Source: Allokutzneria oryzae (lineage in GTDB: Bacteria > Actinomycetota > Actinomycetes > Mycobacteriales > Pseudonocardiaceae). From it: DNA of 64,000 nt. The stretch spans positions 186,001-250,000 of the forward strand of contig NZ_JBHLZU010000005.1 in assembly GCF_042429765.1 (NCBI RefSeq), written 5' to 3'. The position numbers and the translations under genes are program-made. Positions 51,301 to 60,535 of this stretch are shown here, piece after piece (position 1 is the first letter of the stretch; every line of letters begins with the position of its first letter). The notes under the pieces are model-generated. The model was given only the letters and a program-made list of their open reading frames with translations, did not search any database and was not told the origin of the DNA.

Positions 51301-52160
51301 GCGACCAGTGGGTTCTGGTCCTCGCCCCGCCAGCACATCGCGACGACCGTGCGCGCGGTGTCCGGGATGATCCGGCGATGGGCGACGCCGCTGAGGCGCA
51401 TGCGGCGGATGCTCGCCGGGGCGATCGACACGCCCACCCCGGCCTCCACGAGGGCGCAGACCGTCTGCCACTCCACCGCGCGCTGCCCGACGCGCGGCTC
51501 GAAACCGTTGTCGCGGCACAGGTTCACGATCCGGTCGTGCACCGCCGGTCCTGCCGCTCGCGGTAGCAGCACGAACTCCTCCTCCGCCAGCGACCGGACC
51601 GGGACAACGCGGTGTGCTGCAAGGGGATGCGCGGCGGGCAGGACCGCGACGAACCCCTCCCGCATGATCGGCTCGCACGCCAGTCCCGGTTCGTCGGGCG
51701 TCTCCCTGACGAAGCCGACGTCGATCACGTGCTCGTGCAGCGCGGCCACCTGGGGCGAGGTGGTCATCTCGTGGATCTCGGTCTCCACATCGGGAAAGCG
51801 CTCGCGATGGGCGCGCAGCAGACCGGGAAGGACGGTCAGCGCGAGCGACGCGGCGAAGCCGATCCGGATGCGCCCTGCCGTACCGCCACCCGCGCGGCGT
51901 GCGGCGACCAGACCTGACTCAGCGGCGTCGAGCGCGCGCTGCGCCGCGGGCAGCAGCTCCTGGCCCGCCGGGGTGAGCGCGACCGGGCCGGGGCCTCGGG
52001 TGAACAGGGGGAAGCCGACCTTCTGTTCGAGGCGGCGGATCTGCTGGCTCAGCGGCGGTTGCGCGATGCCCAGTCGCTCCGCGGCGCGGCCGAAATGGCG
52101 CAGCTCGGCGAGCACGACGAACGCGTGCAGCTGCGGGAGAGCGAGTTCGGGGCGGCCCAT
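51252..52160 (-). CDS. LysR-family transcriptional regulator
   Basis: The product has 302 aa. The N-terminal HTH is FGRAAERLGIAQPPLSQQIR, followed by the usual effector domain (RIRIGFAASLALTVLPGLL, HPLAAHRVVP). It is divergent from the RidA gene, whose promoter it may control. Confidence 0.93.
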   Translation of the reverse strand: MGRPELALPQLHAFVVLAELRHFGRAAERLGIAQPPLSQQIRRLEQKVGFPLFTRGPGPVALTPAGQELLPAAQRALDAAESGLVAARRAGGGTAGRIRIGFAASLALTVLPGLLRAHRERFPDVETEIHEMTTSPQVAALHEHVIDVGFVRETPDEPGLACEPIMREGFVAVLPAAHPLAAHRVVPVRSLAEEEFVLLPRAAGPAVHDRIVNLCRDNGFEPRVGQRAVEWQTVCALVEAGVGVSIAPASIRRMRLSGVAHRRIIPDTARTVVAMCWRGEDQNPLVAHFLDVTRETLAVTRK

Positions 52161-52232
52161 ACGTCAACAGATATCACGCGATGCCCACGAGAGTATTGGA
52201 CGTATGACTGCGGGCTGCCTACCGTTCCCCGG

Positions 52233-52622
52233 GTGACGAAACGACAGGTGATCCTCAGCGGTTCGCGCTTCGAGGAGGAGATCGGCTACGCCCGGGCGGT
52301 GGTCGTCGACGGCTGGGTGCACGTCTCCGGCACCACGGGGTTCGACTACGCGGCCATGACGATCTCCGACGACGTCGTGGAGCAGGCCGAGCAGTGCCTC
52401 GCCAACGTCGAGGCGGCCCTCGCCGAGGCGGGATGCTCCTTCGCCGACGTGGTCCGGGTCCGCTACCTGCTGCCCGACCGCGAGGACTTCGAGCCGTGCT
52501 GGCCGGTGCTGCGCCGCCGCTTCGGCGAGGTCCGCCCGGCCGCGACCATGCTCGTCTGCGGGCTGGCCGACCCCCGGATGAAGGTCGAGATCGAGGTCGA
52601 CGCCCGCGTCCCCGGCGCGTAG
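52233..52622 (+). CDS. RidA-family deaminase-like protein
   Basis: The product has 129 aa from GTG 52233 (TKRQVILSGSRFEEEIGYAR). VVVDGWVHVSGTTGFD, CLANVEAALAEAGCSFADVV and RVRYLLPDREDFEP are the RidA blocks. The C-terminal Arg-containing motif reads RPAATMLVCGLADPRMKVEI. It hydrolyses reactive enamines/imines in amino-acid metabolism. Confidence 0.92.
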   Translation: MTKRQVILSGSRFEEEIGYARAVVVDGWVHVSGTTGFDYAAMTISDDVVEQAEQCLANVEAALAEAGCSFADVVRVRYLLPDREDFEPCWPVLRRRFGEVRPAATMLVCGLADPRMKVEIEVDARVPGA

Positions 52623-52647
52623 CCGATCGGGGGGATACCGTCGGGGA

Positions 52648-52992
52648 ATGAGCTGGCGGGAGATGCCGTTGCCGACGACACCGCAGGTCTGGCTGTCCGC
52701 GGAGGACCGGGGCGTGGTGCGCGCGGACCTGGTCATGGCGATGCGGGTGGCGAAGGAGGGGCCGACGGGCTCCACCGTGCTCGCCGCCCACCGGTTCGTG
52801 CTGCTGGCCCGGCTGGTGGGCGACCCTGCGCAGGAGTACGTCGTCGGCAGGGCGGAGACCGAGGAGGCCGCCGAGCAGGTGATGACCGCGCTGCTGGCGG
52901 AGATCGGCTCGGCGCTGGGCGCGCAGAAGGACGGCCTGGTCGAGGTCGGCCCCGGCGGCCCGAAGCTCGTCCGCCTGAGCAAGGCCCGCTGA
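52648..52992 (+). CDS. Hypothetical protein
   Basis: The product has 114 aa. It starts SWREMPLPTTPQVWLSAEDR and is alpha-helical in the second half (ETEEAAEQVMTALLAEIGSA). No signal or membrane segment. It follows RidA by 25 bp and may be co-transcribed. I do not recognise it. Confidence 0.65.
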   Translation: MSWREMPLPTTPQVWLSAEDRGVVRADLVMAMRVAKEGPTGSTVLAAHRFVLLARLVGDPAQEYVVGRAETEEAAEQVMTALLAEIGSALGAQKDGLVEVGPGGPKLVRLSKAR

Positions 52993-53088
52993 CCGGTCCA
53001 AGCCCAGCAACGCCACACGGAACCCCGTCACGACTGGAAACCCGCCCTCACGAGAGCCTGTCCCGCGATCTCCACGTCGGTGGGCGAG

Positions 53089-53155
53089 TTTCGCGTTTTG
53101 TAGGCATAGCGCGAAAGAGAGCGCTCCCAATTCGCGTCATGCCTACAAAACGCGA
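53089..53155. repeat. Palindromic element 7 (type B arms)
   Basis: TTTCGCGTTTTGTAGGCAT and ATGCCTACAAAACGCGA form the arms; the core is GCGCGAAAGAGAGCGCTCCC. The middle of each arm (TAGGCAT) differs completely from type A while ends and core are shared. The convergent gap 52993-53308 holds nothing else recognisable. Confidence 0.92.
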
Positions 53156-53308
53156 TCACCGGGGCGGCACGAGTGCGGTCATGTCATCGCTCGGGCGAGG
53201 TATGAGGACGCGGCCCAAGTGGCGGTGTCGTCCTGCTTGGTCAAGGGGATGCCGCGGTGGCATCGGCGGGGGGCGTCGGGGGCGCATCCGATGCCACCGC
53301 GGCGTGGA

Positions 53309-54598
53309 TCAGGACTTGTTCGCGGTGATGTAGTAGTTGCCGCCCCACTCGCTGTCGTCGTTGGTGTAGCCGACGCCCATCGCGCGGTCGGTGCCCGGCA
53401 GGTAGGCGACGCCGAGGACCTGCCCATCCTTGCCCGCCAGCTCCTTGGGCTGCTCGTGGCTCGTCCACGCCTTGCCGTCGAAGCTGGCGTACTGGCTGAT
53501 GTTGCTCGTCCCGGAGGGCCAGCCGCCCGCGATCATCGCGCCGTTGTCCGTGCGCACCGACAGGTCGTTGATCTCGAACAGCCCTCGGTCGGTCCACGCC
53601 GACCACGCCTTGCCGTCGTAGCGGTAGCCGGTGGTGAGGGTGCCGTCGGTGTAGAGCGAGCGGCCCGCGACGTAGACCGTGCCGCCCATGGTCGCGATCT
53701 GGTCGGCGTTCCAGCCGTTGGGGAACTCAGCGGGCACCGGGAGCTCGGTGACGGTGAACGCCTTGCCGTCCCAGTGGGCGGCGAACGGCGTGTCCTTCTC
53801 CGGAGTGGGGAACACGCCGGAGAGCCACACGTCGTTCGGTCCGGCCCCGGTGAGGCTCAGCAGCGAGCTGGGCTTGGCGGTCAGCTCCTTGGGCAGCTCC
53901 GCGCGCTGCACCTTGCCCGCGACGTAGCGGTCGAGGAACGCCTGCTGCTCCGAGGGCGCGCCGGTCTGCGGGTCGACCTTCTGCTCGACGCCGACGGCCC
54001 ACGCCTGGTCACCGATGCGCTCCACGTCGACGACCGTCGCGTCCTTGCCCGCAGCGGGCTGAGGCGCGGCGACCGACGCCCACTGCTTGCCGTCCCAGCG
54101 CGTGAGAACGTAAGGCGCGCCCGCCGCGGCCTGGTCGGTCGTGGCGTCGGCGTGGTGCACACCCTGGCGGTCTCGGTAGGACAGCCCGGAGCCAGGGCGC
54201 GGGGAGCGAGCGAACTGCCGCTGTCTCTGCTGCTGCGGCATCGTCATTCCCGTGGCCCACGCCTCCGTGGCGCTGACCGAGGCGACCTGGTTCAGTGCCA
54301 CGCCCTTGCCCGCGAGGTCACCGGCGGCGAAGTCGGTCCACTTCGCGCCGTCCCAGCGCTTGATGTAGGCCGTGGTCTTGCCGCTGGTGTGGTCGGTCAC
54401 GTCGCCGACCGCCCAGCCGCTGGCCGCGGAGTCGAAGTCGAGCCCGGACTGGAACTTGCCGTGCTCCTTGGACTGGTTGTCGACGGCCACCCAGGGGGTG
54501 CCGGGCGCGGCGAGGGCTGGGCCCGACAGCGCGAGCGGCCCGGCCAGGGCGCCCAAGGCGGCCACGGCCAGCAGTTTCGAGATTCGCGACGGGGACAC
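53309..54598 (-). CDS. Secreted protein of unknown function, beta-propeller-like
   Basis: The product has 429 aa from GTG 54598. It has a signal peptide (SPSRISKLLAVAALGALAG, cleavage after ALAA). Repeating blocks of about 50-60 residues such as WDGAKWTDFAAG, WDGKQWASVAAP, WDGKAFTVTELP, YDGKAWSAWTDRG and FDGKAWTSHEQP recall beta-propeller blades. It is probably an extracellular or cell-surface protein. Function unknown. Confidence 0.8.
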   Translation of the reverse strand: MSPSRISKLLAVAALGALAGPLALSGPALAAPGTPWVAVDNQSKEHGKFQSGLDFDSAASGWAVGDVTDHTSGKTTAYIKRWDGAKWTDFAAGDLAGKGVALNQVASVSATEAWATGMTMPQQQRQRQFARSPRPGSGLSYRDRQGVHHADATTDQAAAGAPYVLTRWDGKQWASVAAPQPAAGKDATVVDVERIGDQAWAVGVEQKVDPQTGAPSEQQAFLDRYVAGKVQRAELPKELTAKPSSLLSLTGAGPNDVWLSGVFPTPEKDTPFAAHWDGKAFTVTELPVPAEFPNGWNADQIATMGGTVYVAGRSLYTDGTLTTGYRYDGKAWSAWTDRGLFEINDLSVRTDNGAMIAGGWPSGTSNISQYASFDGKAWTSHEQPKELAGKDGQVLGVAYLPGTDRAMGVGYTNDDSEWGGNYYITANKS

Positions 54599-55267
54599 GG
54601 CGGCGATCCTTTCCGTTCACAACCGGGGAAGCCGCGAACGCTAACCAGCGGTGATACGCGCTTCATACAATCTGAAGCCAATTTCCTTGTACATACATGC
54701 TTTCCGGCGACGGCGCGACTCGTGGAGTCCACAAAGGACACATCGTGGTCCGCGCCGGGGCGGTGCGGCGCCACGGCGATCCCCGTGGCATCGGCCGGGT
54801 GGCTCTGGCGCCGCGCGGCGGGGCGCCGGGCGGCGGTTCCCGGGCGGCGGGCGCACCCGGCCGGTGGCCGTGGCCGAGTGCGCCCGCTTATTCCATAAGT
54901 CAGCGGTTGCTCACAATCGCTCGACCGGAGGATGTTGCGGTGAACATGGGCTAAGAATCAGGAGGAGGGCAGCCGAACAGCGCTTTTTCGCGCAATCGGC
55001 CGTCAGCCATACTGCTGCCTCGTGGGCAGCCACCCTGGTTTCATGCGCTATCAGGTAATTGCGCTGAGCCCATGGCCTGGTTGTTACCTGGCAGTAGCAG
55101 CAAGGAGGGCAGGGGCTTCGCGTCGCTCACCGTGGACTTCCGGTGGGAACCTCGGCACCGTCGGCAGGGGCGCGGGTGCTGTAGTGCTCTTTCACGCATC
55201 TCTTCCAGACAAAAACAACGGGCTCGACATGGGGATCGTCGCCGGCACTGCTGGGTCGGTCCTTTTG
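54599..55267. other. 669-bp intergenic region, no gene seen
   Basis: It lies upstream of the secreted-protein gene and downstream of the XRE-TPR gene. It is less GC-rich than the surroundings, especially 54890-55080. Frames of up to ~130 codons on the plus strand have no ribosome-binding site and no family resemblance. I see no repeat or RNA gene. Confidence 0.55.
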
Positions 55268-56647
55268 TTAGCGGCAGCTGAATCCGAGAAGCGCGCGGGA
55301 CTCGTGCCGGAACGTGCGGACGGCCACTTCCTTGCGATAGGGCTCAAGTCGCCTGGAGAAGTCCCGGAGGGCCTGGAGGCTGCGGTCGCTCTTGATCGTG
55401 CCGAGCCGCCGGACCGCGTCCGTCGCCGTTGTCAGCGCCAGGTCGAGATTTCCTTGCTGAAGCTGGGCGCAGGCGAGGACGGACTGACTGATCGCCTGTC
55501 GGCGGCCGAGTTGCCCGTTACGTTGCGTAGAAGAGGACGCGAATCGTCCCGCATTCGCTGAGTCACCGAGGTCCCGAAAGCAGCACGCCATTTCCGCTGA
55601 CAGGTACGCCTGATTGAGGTACCGCACCCACTCGGATTCCCCGTCCGGGCCCTTGCTGCGGTCCAGCGCGCTTTCGGCGTTGCTGATCGCGGCCACGGTC
55701 TCGCGCTGCTCGCCCAGCGCGGCGTGTGCCCGCGCGCGCATGGCGTGCAGCCGCATCAGACCGAGCGAGCTGCCGGAGCCGGTGGTGGTCGCCAGGCCGA
55801 CGCGGGCCAGCTGCACGCCCTCCTCCGGGTTGCCCATCGTCGTCGCCAGATGCGACAGACCAGCGAGGATCTGCCCGCCGAGCACGACGTCCCTGCCTTC
55901 CTCGCACAGCCGAAGCGCCTGGATCATGTAGCGCTGGGCCAGCCCGTAGTGGCCGTCGTCGTAGCACATCCAGCCGGTCATCGCGGCCAGCTTCGCCGCC
56001 GAGACGAACAGCTGCGTGCGCACCGGAGCGGGGTGCGACTTGTCCAGCAGCGGCAGCACCTCCACCGTCATGTAATGAATTGTGGCCGCCTTGGCGTAAC
56101 CGCCGCCATAACGGTTGTCCAGCTCGTCGAAGATTCCGATCATCGACCGCAGTCCGACCACGGTGTCCTTCACGCCGGAATCGGCGAGCCGCTGCGCGCT
56201 GTTCTCCAGCGCGGAGATCATCCAGCCCCGTTGGGGGGAGATCATCGCGGATGCCACAAAGGGAGCGAGTTGAAGCATTGTTCGACGGTTCATGTCCTCT
56301 AACCCTAGGCCAAGTTCGGTCAGTGTGTTGACCGTGTTATTGATGTCGGCGGAATAGGCAAGGCTACGCGCTGCACATTCCGGTTCACCCGGTGTCGCGA
56401 AGCCGGCCTCTATCAGAGTGACCGGGCGGCCCAGCTTCTGGCTTAACGCCTCGATGATGAGGTAACGGATCGGCTCCCGGGGCTGGGTGCCGCTGAGCCA
56501 GTGGCTCACCGCGGTCTTGTCGTAGTTCAACTCCAGGCCGCGCATCCTGCCAAACTCGTTGACCCTCTTGGCGAAACCTGCGTTGGAACTCCCGGAATCT
56601 CTGATCAGGCTGGCTAGCTTGCCGTTCGAAATTCCCCTTGTCGACAT
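55268..56647 (-). CDS. XRE-type regulator with TPR-like C-terminal domain
   Basis: The product has 459 aa from ATG 56647 (STRGISNGKLASLI); an ATG at 56656 is also possible. The HTH region runs to about residue 60 (YDKTAVSHWLSGTQPREPIR). Helical repeats follow, e.g. LAQRYMIQALRLCEEGRDVV and QLFVSAAKLAAMTGWMCYDD. It resembles the NsdA-like actinomycete regulators of development. It is AT-richer than its neighbours. Confidence 0.8.
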   Translation of the reverse strand: MSTRGISNGKLASLIRDSGSSNAGFAKRVNEFGRMRGLELNYDKTAVSHWLSGTQPREPIRYLIIEALSQKLGRPVTLIEAGFATPGEPECAARSLAYSADINNTVNTLTELGLGLEDMNRRTMLQLAPFVASAMISPQRGWMISALENSAQRLADSGVKDTVVGLRSMIGIFDELDNRYGGGYAKAATIHYMTVEVLPLLDKSHPAPVRTQLFVSAAKLAAMTGWMCYDDGHYGLAQRYMIQALRLCEEGRDVVLGGQILAGLSHLATTMGNPEEGVQLARVGLATTTGSGSSLGLMRLHAMRARAHAALGEQRETVAAISNAESALDRSKGPDGESEWVRYLNQAYLSAEMACCFRDLGDSANAGRFASSSTQRNGQLGRRQAISQSVLACAQLQQGNLDLALTTATDAVRRLGTIKSDRSLQALRDFSRRLEPYRKEVAVRTFRHESRALLGFSCR

Positions 56648-56710
56648 GAGGCACATCGTGGCGTGAGAACGCAATTTTGACCAGTTCGAGTACACCCGAT
56701 CGGCGCAGCG

Positions 56711-56736
56711 TTCAACCCCCATTCAACCGTTCAACC
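56711..56736. repeat. Three TTCAACC repeats upstream of the XRE-TPR gene
   Basis: TTCAACC occurs at 56711, 56722 and 56730, with CGTTCAACCC around the outer two. It lies 64 bp upstream of the XRE-TPR start and may be its operator. The rest of the gap 56648-57127 shows only the RbpA ribosome-binding site. Confidence 0.55.
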
Positions 56737-57127
56737 CTTATTAGCTCTGGTGAAAGACCCCGACCAGGGGGTTTATTGTGATCAAGCGTTCGGCTGCGAG
56801 ACATTCGGGACTACCGAAGATCTTTCAGAAAACGCCTTGGGCTTCGAAGTCGGAGAACACCGGCTTCGAGGAAGGCACGGTGGAGCGCGTCCGTCCCCCC
56901 AGCGGAGCCCCCCGACCGCGCTCCGCCGTGCCATGGACATCGGAAGGGAGTCGTCCCGACTCGACAGTGAGGCCAGGCCGGTACCGCGCCCCGGTGAACT
57001 CGTCCCGGATGAGCGCGACCGGCATCCCCGGGGGCCGCGAGCACCCACCCGCCCCTGCGCCGACCGCGGCGCTGCTCGCGGCCCCCCTCTCTCCTTGTGC
57101 CACCAACGAAGTGGGAGGAAGTGCGAA

Positions 57128-57529
57128 ATGAAGTCTCGGTTGCGCGGTCGTCAGGTCGGCGGTTCGGTGAGCTACGAGGCCGATCGTGACCACGATCTGG
57201 CGAAGCGCCGGATCGCCCGATACGGCTGCCCGGGCCACCGGAACGCGCCGCGGTCGCACGAGTTCGAAGTGCTCTTCGCCGCCGAGGGCGTGGTCATCCC
57301 GGACGAGTGGCGGTGCCGCTGGCACGGAGTGGACGGCCTGCTGCTCGACCCCGTCCAGCCGAGGTCGGGTCGCCGCCCGGCCGAGCGCAGCCACACGCAC
57401 TGGGACATGCTGCGTGAGCGCCGCAGCATCGCCGACCTGGAGCGCCTGCTGGACGAACGCCTCGCGAAGCTGCACGCCGGTACGGCGGGCGCCGCGCAGC
57501 CGGAGACGCGTCAGCGGCTCCGGGCCTGA
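57128..57529 (+). CDS. RbpA-family RNA polymerase-binding protein (paralogue)
   Basis: The product has 133 aa from ATG 57128, with GGGAGGAAG upstream. VSYEADRDHDLAKRRIARY and HTHWDMLRERRSIADLERLL are the RbpA core and sigma-interacting parts. The zinc knuckle reads CPGH ... CRWH. Its tail is longer and more basic than in the housekeeping copy. It stabilises sigma factor-RNA polymerase complexes; as a divergent paralogue it may serve alternative conditions. Confidence 0.92.
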   Translation: MKSRLRGRQVGGSVSYEADRDHDLAKRRIARYGCPGHRNAPRSHEFEVLFAAEGVVIPDEWRCRWHGVDGLLLDPVQPRSGRRPAERSHTHWDMLRERRSIADLERLLDERLAKLHAGTAGAAQPETRQRLRA

Positions 57530-57578
57530 CCGCACGGCCCGCGGCGCGGCGGGCCCGCGATGAGGAGGAACAGCTTCG

Positions 57579-57618
57579 CCTCAACCGGCCGACGGAGGGC
57601 ACCGTCGGCCGGTTGAGG
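57579..57618 (+). terminator. Terminator of the RbpA paralogue
   Basis: CCTCAACCGGCCGACGG and CCGTCGGCCGGTTGAGG pair over 17 bp around a 6-nt loop, followed by CGTTT. Confidence 0.85.
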
Positions 57619-57642
57619 CGTTTCCCGTTCTGCGACAAGGGA

Positions 57643-57690
57643 AAGGGCCCACGGGCGGTTCCTGGGGGTGAACCGGGCCGTGGGCCCCTT
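57643..57690 (-). terminator. Terminator of the polyol operon
   Basis: AAGGGCCCACGG pairs with CGTGGGCCCCTT (11 pairs, small bulge), extended inside by CGGTTC/GAACCG. It lies 17 bp past the dehydrogenase stop. Confidence 0.8.
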
Positions 57691-57707
57691 CCTCGGAGAC
57701 CGGGTGC

Positions 57708-58703
57708 TTATGCGCCCGGCAGGACCTGGATCTTGCGGCCCTCGCCACGCCGGAACGCCTCCAGCGCGGGGACGTAGTCGGTCAGCGGCAGCCGGTGGCT
57801 GATGAACACCTCCGGGTCGAGCACGCCCGCGGCGAACAGGTCCGCGGCGCGCTCGTAGGAGTGCAGCACCGCCATCGAACCGGTGATCGTGATCTCCTGG
57901 TTGTAGATCTTGTAGGGCTCGATGGTCGCGCGCGCGGCGTAGTCGGAGACCCCGAACTGCAGGAACGTGCCGCCCTTGGCCACGCGCCCGAGCCCGTCCT
58001 GGATGGCCTTCTCGTTGCCGGTCGCGTCGATCACCACGTCCCAGCCCTCCGGCCGGTCCAGCTCGTCGGCGTTGGTGGCGACGGCCGTGCAGCCCAGCTT
58101 CCGCGCCGTGGCCAGACGCTCGGGGTTCACGTCGATCATCTCGATGCTCGCGGCGCCGGTGAGCTTGCCGAGCTCCAGCATCATCAGGCCCATGGTGCCC
58201 GAGCCGTAGATGACCACCCGGCTGGCCAGCTGCGCGCGCAGGATGTCGTAGCCGCGCACAGCGCAGGACAGCGGCTCGATCAGCGCGGCGTCCTCGGTGC
58301 GCACGTGCGCGGGCAGCTTCACGCAGTTGGCCACCGGCGCGACCGCGTACTCCGCCGCCCCGCCCGCCGTGGTGACGCCGATCGCCGCCCACCGCTCGCA
58401 CAGGTTGTTGCGGCCGTTGCGGCAGTAGCGGCACTCGTGGCAGTACAGCGACGGGTCCACCGCGACGCGGTCACCCACCGCGACCTCGGTGACCCGCCTG
58501 CCGATCTCCACGACCTCGCCCGCGAACTCGTGGCCGGGGACCACCGGCAGCGTCGGGGCGAACTCGCCCTGCAGGATGTGCAGGTCCGTGCCGCACAGCC
58601 CGCAGGCCGAGACCTTCACGACGACGTCGCGCTCTCCCGGCGTGGGGTCGGGCACCTCGGTGACCTCGACCTGACCGGGAGCGCTGATGACGGCGGCTTT
58701 CAC
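57708..58703 (-). CDS. Zinc-dependent polyol/sorbitol-type dehydrogenase
   Basis: The product has 331 aa from GTG 58703. The catalytic zinc site is CGLCGTDLHI with GHEFAGEV. The structural zinc lobe is CHECRYCRNGRNNLC. The Rossmann motif is VVIYGSGTMGLMML. It ends a four-gene ABC operon; the most likely substrate is a sugar alcohol imported by that transporter. Confidence 0.9.
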   Translation of the reverse strand: MKAAVISAPGQVEVTEVPDPTPGERDVVVKVSACGLCGTDLHILQGEFAPTLPVVPGHEFAGEVVEIGRRVTEVAVGDRVAVDPSLYCHECRYCRNGRNNLCERWAAIGVTTAGGAAEYAVAPVANCVKLPAHVRTEDAALIEPLSCAVRGYDILRAQLASRVVIYGSGTMGLMMLELGKLTGAASIEMIDVNPERLATARKLGCTAVATNADELDRPEGWDVVIDATGNEKAIQDGLGRVAKGGTFLQFGVSDYAARATIEPYKIYNQEITITGSMAVLHSYERAADLFAAGVLDPEVFISHRLPLTDYVPALEAFRRGEGRKIQVLPGA

Positions 58704-59572
58704 TTGACTGCTCCTAGCGAGAGGCCCTGGACGAGCTTGTCCTGGGCGGCGAATCCGGCGACGAGCACCGGCAGCGACACCACGGTCGCCGCGGCGCACA
58801 TCTTGGCCAGGAACAGGCCCTGGCTCGTGACGAAGCCGGTGAGGAAGACCGGAGCCGTCCCGGCGACGACACCGGTCAGCACCCGGGCGAACAACAGCTC
58901 GTTCCAGCTGAAGATGAAGCAGATCAGCGCCGTCGCCGCGATGCCGGGCATGGCCACCGGCGCCACCACCCTGCGCAGCGTGGTGACCAGGCCCGCGCCG
59001 TCGAGCGCGGCGGCCTCCAGCATCTCCCTCGGGATCTCGGCGAGGAAGGAGCGCATCAGCCACACCGCGATCGGCAGGTTCATCGAGGTGTAGAGCACCA
59101 CCAGGAACGAGATGTTGTCCAGCAGCCCGGAGAACTGGGCGATCAGGTAGATCGGCAGCAGACCGGCGACCATCGGCAGCATCTTGGTGGTGAGGAAGAA
59201 GAACAGCACGTCCGACCACTTCTGCACCGGCCGGATCGACAGCGCGTACGCGGCGGGGATCGCCAGCAGCAGCACCAGGACCGTCGAGCCGACGCTGGCG
59301 CTGACGGAGTTGATCAGTGGCGGCCACGGGCTCACGCCGGTGCTCGCGCCGAAGAACTCCGCGTAGCCCTGCAACGACAGGCCCGCGAACAGCGACGGCG
59401 GGTTGGTCGCGGCGTCGGCCTCGGTGTGGAAGGAGGTCAGCACCATCCACAGCACCGGGAGCACGAACAGGATGCCGGACAGCCAGGCCAGTGCGCCCCA
59501 GGGCTTCCAGGCCCGCTTGACCACGGACGGGCCCTGGATGGCGGACGGCCGTTGCAGGGTGCGGGTGCTCAT
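58700..59572 (-). CDS. Carbohydrate ABC transporter permease (MalG/SmoG type)
   Basis: The product has 290 aa from ATG 59572. Six membrane segments and the EAA loop EAAALDGAGLVTTLRRVVAP are present. It overlaps both neighbours by one or four bases, so it is translated with them. No ATPase is encoded here; a shared MsiK-type ATPase elsewhere is likely. Confidence 0.92.
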   Translation of the reverse strand: MSTRTLQRPSAIQGPSVVKRAWKPWGALAWLSGILFVLPVLWMVLTSFHTEADAATNPPSLFAGLSLQGYAEFFGASTGVSPWPPLINSVSASVGSTVLVLLLAIPAAYALSIRPVQKWSDVLFFFLTTKMLPMVAGLLPIYLIAQFSGLLDNISFLVVLYTSMNLPIAVWLMRSFLAEIPREMLEAAALDGAGLVTTLRRVVAPVAMPGIAATALICFIFSWNELLFARVLTGVVAGTAPVFLTGFVTSQGLFLAKMCAAATVVSLPVLVAGFAAQDKLVQGLSLGAVK

Positions 59573-60516
59573 CACTTGGCCTCGTCTCGGAGCAGGGAGG
59601 ACACCGCGCGCAGGGCGAAGGTGGCGATCAGGATGGAGCCGACCACCACGACGACGCCCGCCGCGGACGCCTGGCCGTAGTCGTGTGCCTGGTAGAAGGT
59701 CTGGTAGATGGTGTACGGGAGGTTCGCGGTGTCCAGGCCACCCGAGGTGATGGTGAAGACCGCGTCGAAGTTCTGCACGATGTAGATCGAGCCGAGCAGC
59801 CCGCCCAGCTCCAGGTACTGCCGCAGGTGCGGCAGCGTCAGGTACCGGAAGACCTGGAAGCCGCTCGCCCCGTCGATGAACGCGGCCTCCACCGCGTCGT
59901 GCGGCCTGCTCTGCAGCCCCGCCAACAGGATCAGCATCATGAACGGCGTCCACTGCCAGACCAGCGAGGCGATCACCGCGGTCAGCGGCATGGTGCTGAT
60001 CCAGTCCGGCTGCGGAGCGGAGTCACCGAAGATCCAGTTCAGCACGCCGTTGAACAGGCCGTACTCGGGGTTGTAGAGCGCGTGCTTCCACAGCAGGGCC
60101 GCGGCGACCGGCACCACCAGGAACGGCGCGATCATCATCGTCCTGACCAGGCCGCGGCCGCGGAACCTCTGGTCGAGCAGCAGCGCGATGCCCAGGCCGA
60201 GCACCAGGCTGATCAGCACGACGCTCGCGGTCAGCAGCACCGTGGTCAGCACCGACGACCGCAGGTTCGGGTCGGTGATCACCGCGATGTAGTTGTCCAG
60301 CCCGGCGAACCCGCGGTTCTCCGGCGCGAGGGAGTTCCACTGCAGGAACGAGATGACCAGGGTCGCGACGAACGGCAGCTGCGTCACCGCGATGGTGAAG
60401 ATCAGCGCGGGCAGCAGCGGCGCGCGTCGTGCCCAGCGCGCGGCGGCGCTGAGTCCCTTCGGTGGCTTCGGCGGGGCCTTCACCGCGGCTGCCGGGGTCT
60501 GCTCCAGGGTGACCAT
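59572..60516 (-). CDS. Sugar ABC transporter permease (MalF/SmoF type)
   Basis: The product has 314 aa. Six membrane segments, with the EAA loop EAAFIDGASGFQVFRYLTLP. It partners the next permease; the binding protein is upstream. Confidence 0.92.
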   Translation of the reverse strand: MVTLEQTPAAAVKAPPKPPKGLSAAARWARRAPLLPALIFTIAVTQLPFVATLVISFLQWNSLAPENRGFAGLDNYIAVITDPNLRSSVLTTVLLTASVVLISLVLGLGIALLLDQRFRGRGLVRTMMIAPFLVVPVAAALLWKHALYNPEYGLFNGVLNWIFGDSAPQPDWISTMPLTAVIASLVWQWTPFMMLILLAGLQSRPHDAVEAAFIDGASGFQVFRYLTLPHLRQYLELGGLLGSIYIVQNFDAVFTITSGGLDTANLPYTIYQTFYQAHDYGQASAAGVVVVVGSILIATFALRAVSSLLRDEAK

Positions 60517-60535
60517 CGGACTCTCCTCTCCCGCC

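Noticed and set aside
17648..53155. Short peptides with FAFCHLDAQESALISHQGDKT-like sequence as a protein family
   Set aside because: They are just translations through the palindromic elements, in either strand, with no shared start or ribosome-binding site.
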